DNA of 7,166 bases from Planctomycetota bacterium (GTDB lineage Bacteria > Planctomycetota > Phycisphaerae > Sedimentisphaerales > SM23-30): the NCBI GenBank assembly GCA_029573975.1, contig JAKQBU010000377.1:1-7166 (forward strand), in the 5' to 3' direction. This document shows, one piece after another, positions 1 through 6,100 of the stretch. Position numbers and translations under genes: made by a program. The notes beneath the pieces are model-generated. The model searched no databases and was not told the origin of the DNA. It worked only from the letters and a program-made list of their open reading frames with translations. Numbering within the stretch: the first letter of the stretch is position 1; each line of letters starts with the position of its first letter.

Positions 1-110
1 GCGGCCAGGTCGCAGGCGGCGTTCCAGAACGGATCGCCGGAGCTGGTTTGCCAGGCGGCGGCGAGGATGGCGAAATCGGCCAGGTCCACCGTGCCGTTAT
101 GGTCGAAGTC
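1..110 (-). other. Dockerin type I calcium loop (from residue 2235), cut by window edge
   Basis: D2235-F-D2237-H-N2239-G-T2241-V-D2243-L-A-D2246 is an EF-hand-like calcium loop with all ligand positions filled, followed by F-A-I-L-A-A-A-W. A second half begins at C-D-L-A just before the edge. Dockerins (Pfam PF00404) bind cohesins in cellulosomes. In Planctomycetota they often sit at the C-terminus of secreted proteins without an evident cellulosome. The stop codon is expected a few dozen codons beyond the window. Confidence 0.85.
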
Positions 111-3100
111 GGCGGGGGCGGAAGTGAAGGCGCCGGGGGTCGGAGCGGCGGCCAGCCAGGCGGCGGGGTCGTTGCCCGGCCGGGCCAGCCAGATGCGCTG
201 GAGGGATTGGCCCGTACCGGAAGCGGCTGGGGGCCAGGGCGACAGGTTGGAGTAAATCATTTCATCTACAATAATCCAGGAGAGTTCAGTCGGGTTGGCT
301 GGGTCGTCTGAAGGCTGGGGCTGTTCCAGGGCGATGCGAGCGGTGGTATTGGAAAGGCTGCCGGTATAAGGGCCGACAATCGGGGCGGCGGTGGTGCCGT
401 AGTGGCTCTGGAAGGCGGCCAGATTTTCCGGGGTGGGTGCAAAGCCGACCACCAGCAGATAGCCATAAGCGGGAATGACTGTGTCCATGCCAAAGGTATA
501 GGCTATGCCGCCGTCGAGCCGCCAGCCGGCGGACAGGTCGAAGTCCCACAGGGAAAGCGGCTGGGGGGTGGGATTGTACAGCTCGATATATTCTTCATTG
601 GCGGAGAACTGCAGCGGGTAATACATTACCTCGCTGATGGAGGTGTGGCCGGCGGGCGGCTGGTTGGCCAAGTCGCGGCTGGGCGGCAAGGCCTGCCAGT
701 ACGAATCACCGTCCGGGAAGCGGCCCCAGGAGGCCAGTTCCGATTGCCCCTTGAATTTGACGCAGTCCGCCACCCGGTCGGCGGCGGTGCCGGGCAGGTG
801 GCAGAGGTACACCGCTTCCCCGGCCTGGTCGAGGCCAAAGCCGGAGGTGAGGGGGTGGTGGAAGCCGGTAATCTCGTCGAAGCTGAGGCGTCCGCGGGCG
901 GGGATGACGGCGGTGGGGATCGGCCATTTAGTCAGGTTGGTATCGCTATCGCTAAGATACCACTGACCGGCCGCCAGCGTAATAGCGGAATCGGTGGGGT
1001 TGTATAGTTCTATCCAGTCGTTGGAATCGTAATCCGGGTAGGCGGGGTTGGTGTAATCGGTGTGGGCCATGATCTCGTTGAGCAGGACGGAGGCCGGAGC
1101 GGAGGGGTCCGCCTGGCCGGGTGAGCCGTTGCGGTAGGTGGAGGCCCGCCAGTTGCCGCCGTAACAGAGGGAGCCGAGGTCCTGCTGGGGGATGGCGGAA
1201 GCCAGCGGCACGAGGGAATGGCCGGGGCCATCGGCGGCGGGCGGCCAGCCGCGACTGTCCTGATATTCGAAATCGAGCACGAGGGCATCGTACTGGCCCT
1301 GGAGGCGGACCGTTTCGCCCTCGTTGGCGAACTTGCCGTCGTAGGGGCCGACGAGGTTCAGGCCGCCAGTGTTGTAGCGGGCGGCAAAGGCGGCGGGATT
1401 TTTGGCCAGTACCAGGTATTGGCCGGGGGGCAGGGTGGTGATACCGCTGCCGGCAAAGGCGAAGGTGATGCCGCTGCTAAAGTAGAGGCTGGTCAGGTCC
1501 AGGGTTTCCGGGCCGGTGTTGCAGAATTCGATAAACTCGTAATTGCTCTCGCCCAGGGGGGCGTACATCAGCTCCGTGACCCGCAGATACTGCCGCAGGG
1601 GCCGCTGGGCGACGGTGCTGGTAACGGTGATCGAGTCTGAGGTCAGGGGATTGCCCTGAAAATCGAAGGCCTGGAGGGTAATCAGGTTGGCGCCGGGTTC
1701 GAGTGGGATATTAACCTCCCAGGTGCTGTCGGAGGTCCAGGTGACGGTGAGCGGCTGGTTCTGTTCGGCCCAGCGGAGGGAGCGGACGTTGATCCAGCCG
1801 GATCCCTCCAGGGTAACACCGGTGGTATCCACGGAGAAATTACTGCCGCTGCTGGTGGTAATGGCAAAGGGGACCTGGGCCGGCAGTTGCGTCAGGGCAT
1901 AGTCGCTCCGGGCCTGAATATAGGGCAGTTGCGTGGTAAAATTTTGGCCGGGCAGCAGGCTGCTGTAATGCTGCATCCAATACGTCATATAAGTAGTATT
2001 GAAGGTGGTATTGACCAGGTCTTGCAGATGGCCGTAGTACAAACGCCGGTAGCCGGGCAGTTGGAAAATCTGTTGAATCTTTCCGGCTGCTGAAAGTACG
2101 GGACTGGCCGTGCCGGCACAAAATACAAAGTCCATATCCCAGGGCAGGGCCACTACTTTCTGATCCGGCCGGACGAAGACTCGCAGATTGTGAACGGCAC
2201 CGGTGAAATAGGAATCGGCGATTCCGCACAGGCTTCCCAACGCCATGCACCGGGCGACTTCATCCACATCCATGACGTTTTCAATCTGCTGCTGCAACTG
2301 GGCGGAGGGCAGCGAGAGGGTTTTGCAGAAGTTGATGAGGCCGCTGAAGTCATCCTTGCGGTAATTGCTCTTGATCTGCATGGGCCAGCGGTAGGTTTCC
2401 TTATCCTGGCCGAAATAGACAAAGTCGGTGGCGATTTCCCCGTCGGGCATGGGCGGTTTGAGGCTTTCCGGATTTCCATCGACGGTGGTAACCGGATGAT
2501 AGGTGTAATCCAGGTTGAAGACCGTGCCCTCAGAGCCGTTTTCCCACCAGGAGTCCAGGAACACATCTTCGTAGCGGGCCATCATCAGCAGGGCGGAGCC
2601 GATATGGCTGGTTTTCGGTACAATCAGGTAAACCAGGTCATCGTACATACTGGGGATGCCGGCATGGTTGAACATGTGCTTGATGTAGATTTCATCCTGG
2701 CCTCTGACGACGGGAGCGCGTCCGGAGCGGTCGATACCGACGGAAGCATGGACGCCGCGGAAGAGATGGTCGGCCGGGAAATGAATGTTATAACTCTGGT
2801 AGGCGTCCCCATCGCGGGCCCGGCCGGCGGGGCTGCCCTTGAGCCGGACGCCCGTATGGTAATATACCTCGTTTTCATTATATATCACCGTGCAGCCCAA
2901 ATGCTGGTTGCTCATCAGGTTGGTTTCGGTGAAAAGCGTGTTATTATCCTCGGATAAAAGGATGACGCGGAAATTCTGGAGACCGCCCTCATATGCCTGT
3001 CCATCCTGAATCTGATACAAAGCCCGCGAATCCGGACCTTCCGCGGGGTAATAACTCACGGTTCCCAGGCTGTCCTGGGCTTCCACATAGAACTGGACAA

Positions 3101-6100
3101 CCGCCCCGGCGGTCTGGGCGGGGATCAGGGCGGAGTATAAACCGTCTCCCTGGTGGTTCATGTTTTGGCTGGCCCAGCCTCCCCCGTCGAGCCGCCACCA
3201 GAGCTGGCAGTAATTGATACCATCGGGATCATCCGCTATGACGGAAATGGTAACCGGTTCGTATATCTCCGGGACGACGGGGCTGTGGTTCAGTTGACTG
3301 AAAGTCGGGCCCAGGTTGGCTTGCCAGCAGGAATTCTGCTGGCCGGGGGTGCCGTTGTATGCCGGCACATCCAATTCTATGGTGTTGGCCAGCCGGATGA
3401 AATAGATGCGCGAGTTCAGCAGGTTGATGCCGCCCAGCCATTTGGCCTTGAAGGAAATCTGGTACTCACCCCCATCCACAATCGCCCGGTTGCCGGCAAA
3501 GGTGGTCTCGGCATGATTGTGACGAAAGTCGGTATCGCCGGTGGCGGTGAGAAGCAATACTTTATTGGACGGATTATCGGGGTCGGCCACTACCTGGCCG
3601 TGATGGTTGCCGATGATCCGCCATTTGTTGGGACTGCCGCCGATGGTATCTGTTTCGAAGCTGCCGTTCTGAATCACCTCAATAGCCGTACCCTGGGGGT
3701 CTTCGATGACGCTGATATCGTCCAGCAGCACTTCTCCGCTGTTGAGCAGGCCGAGAATATATTCGTTCCATTGCGTTGGTCCGAATCCCTGGGAGGCGGT
3801 ACCGCTGTAAGAATAGGTTTTCCAGGGATTCCAACTGCCTTCGTTACTGGCGGCCCAGGCCTGCGGTTTGGTATTATCCGCCCAGGGGTTACGCAGTTCC
3901 AGGCTGGCGCTGTAGCCGTCGGCATAGTCCGGCCAGGGAATCCCGTCATAATAGCGGACCTCGTCAGCCGTGTTGCCATTTTCGTCGATCAACTGTATGG
4001 TTTCCCCGCTGTTGGCTAATTGCCCGTCATAATCACCCATGATCTCAATAGTGGGATATTTTGCTTGAAGATCCGTGGCGTTTCGAGCAATAACCAGATA
4101 CCCGTTCGAGGCGATAGTGGTGGAAGAGGGAAAATCAAAATCTATGGCATCCCTTATTTTCCACCCGGTCAGATCTACAGCATGATCACTGCGATTGTAC
4201 AGCTCGATCCATTCCTCATCCGATTCGCGATAAGGCAGGGCGGGGATGGGCGGAGTAATCTGGATGGCGGCCAGGAGTTCTACGCCAAAAACCACATCGG
4301 AACTGGTGGTGCTCTGCTGGCGCACCTCGACCGAAAGCCGGTTGGTCCCCACGACAAGGCTGTCCGCGGCTATGGTTTCATACTCACTATACACCGCGTT
4401 GTCAACGGCCGGAGAGGCAAACGTAGCCCCTTCCGACAGGTTATAACGGAGCACTTCCACGCCATTGAGATAAAAAACCGCCCCGTCATCGATAATATGC
4501 CGCAATTGCAGTTCGGTAGTGGCCGGATCCCCGGTAAATTCAAATTCCGTCTCAAAATAATACACAATCCGGGAGGAAGAAGTCGTCAAAGTGGTGCGAA
4601 TCGGTTCCGGCAGGGCGGCCGTTTCACGCGCCAGGAGAGCCTTCCCTTCCAGCCATGACGGGTGGGCCACGGCAGACCAGCCGGACCCCAAATCAATGCC
4701 GGACTGGTTGTAACGCCAGGCAGTACCATTATCGATGGCAAGCAGGGTGGTTGTGTCATACGTTCCCGGCACAGCCGGCTCCAGCGGCAGGGGGCGCGGA
4801 TGGTACATGATTTCGTTGATGACGATTTCTTCGTGGAAGGTGAAGCTGTTGGCGGAGCCGGGGGTGGCGCTGTCGGGATACTGCCAGTTGCCGGTGGCTT
4901 CGGGGAACCTGGCCCGCAGGGAATTCTTGACTGCGGCGGCGTCCGCCACCGACGTCTGGCCGGGCAAGTAAAGAAACAGCCTGTCTTCGTCCGCCGGGTG
5001 AAAGCCAAGGGTGGTTTCGTTTACCGCCAGACGCTGGCCGGCCGCGAGGGGCTGGCTGGGAAAAATGTAACTGGCATCCGTTTCGCCGGCACAGCGCAGC
5101 ACATACCCTTCCAGGTCGATACTGGCTTGCCTGTCATTGATTAGTTCCACCCAGAACGAAGCCGCGTTCGCCGGCGCCACTTCATTAATCCGCACCGGTC
5201 TATCCGGAGCGATGGTTTCCCGGCAGTTCAGTTCGGCACCGAAAACAATATCTGCCGCATCCGCCTGGTAAATTTCTATCTCATCGATACAGGTGGATGA
5301 ATCGCTAACCAGTATGCGAACCCCCGTTACATTGGTGATGGGCGGAAACTGATAGAGATGCCGCAGATACGGAAAAGATGTTGAATAGTCATAGGTTACG
5401 GTATGAAAGGTGGTCCAACTCCCACTGGGGGTGGTTTCGTCGGGATGGGCGACGGTGGTGTACTGGAGGATATAGGTTCCCAGGCAGCGATCTGTAAGGG
5501 AGCTGTCATTGGCCCGCCCCCAGGCAATGCGGTCGATGGAAAAGGAGCCGTTCAGGTCGATGCCGGCGAAACTATAGGCGGAGTTGGCGATCCAACTGTT
5601 GCTGTTTCCGTAGCTGCCGTCGTTGAGATGAGGAATCTGATGAATGGAATAACCGGGCAGGCAGTCTTTGGCAAAGGCAACAGCGCCGTTTTGCAGGGAC
5701 AGGTTTTCGGGTACTCCGCCGAAACCGTCGCCGCCACCGATTTCAATCAAAGTAGGTACCGTGACGGTGTATCTTTCAACCTGATGGACTTCGACCGACA
5801 GGACATTGGTACCTTGTATCAGCGCAGCCGGGGAAATCAGGATATCACCGCTGGAATTGGCATCCGGGACTGCCTGGCTGGCATAGGTGTTATAGGCGAT
5901 GGTCCCGCCGGGCAGGTAACGGCGGTACACCTCCGTACCGTTCAGATATACCACCGCGCCATCATCGATGATATGATTCAGATAAAGCTGAACGGCCCCG
6001 GGATCGCCGGTAAAATCAAATTCCGTTTCAAAATAATAGGTGATCTTCGCGGAGGAAACCGTAAGCGGGGTACGAATCGGTTCCGGCAAGGCCGAGGCCG

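Noticed and set aside
48..311. Glycine-rich plus-strand ORF as a small secreted or structural protein
   Set aside because: Its glycine richness is the complement of proline/alanine/threonine codons of the lamin-tail/dockerin end of the real gene.
2190..2957. Plus-strand 255-codon frame as a real gene
   Set aside because: It lies antisense to the CotH-like domain, whose conserved motifs run continuously on the minus strand; its own translation shows no domain.
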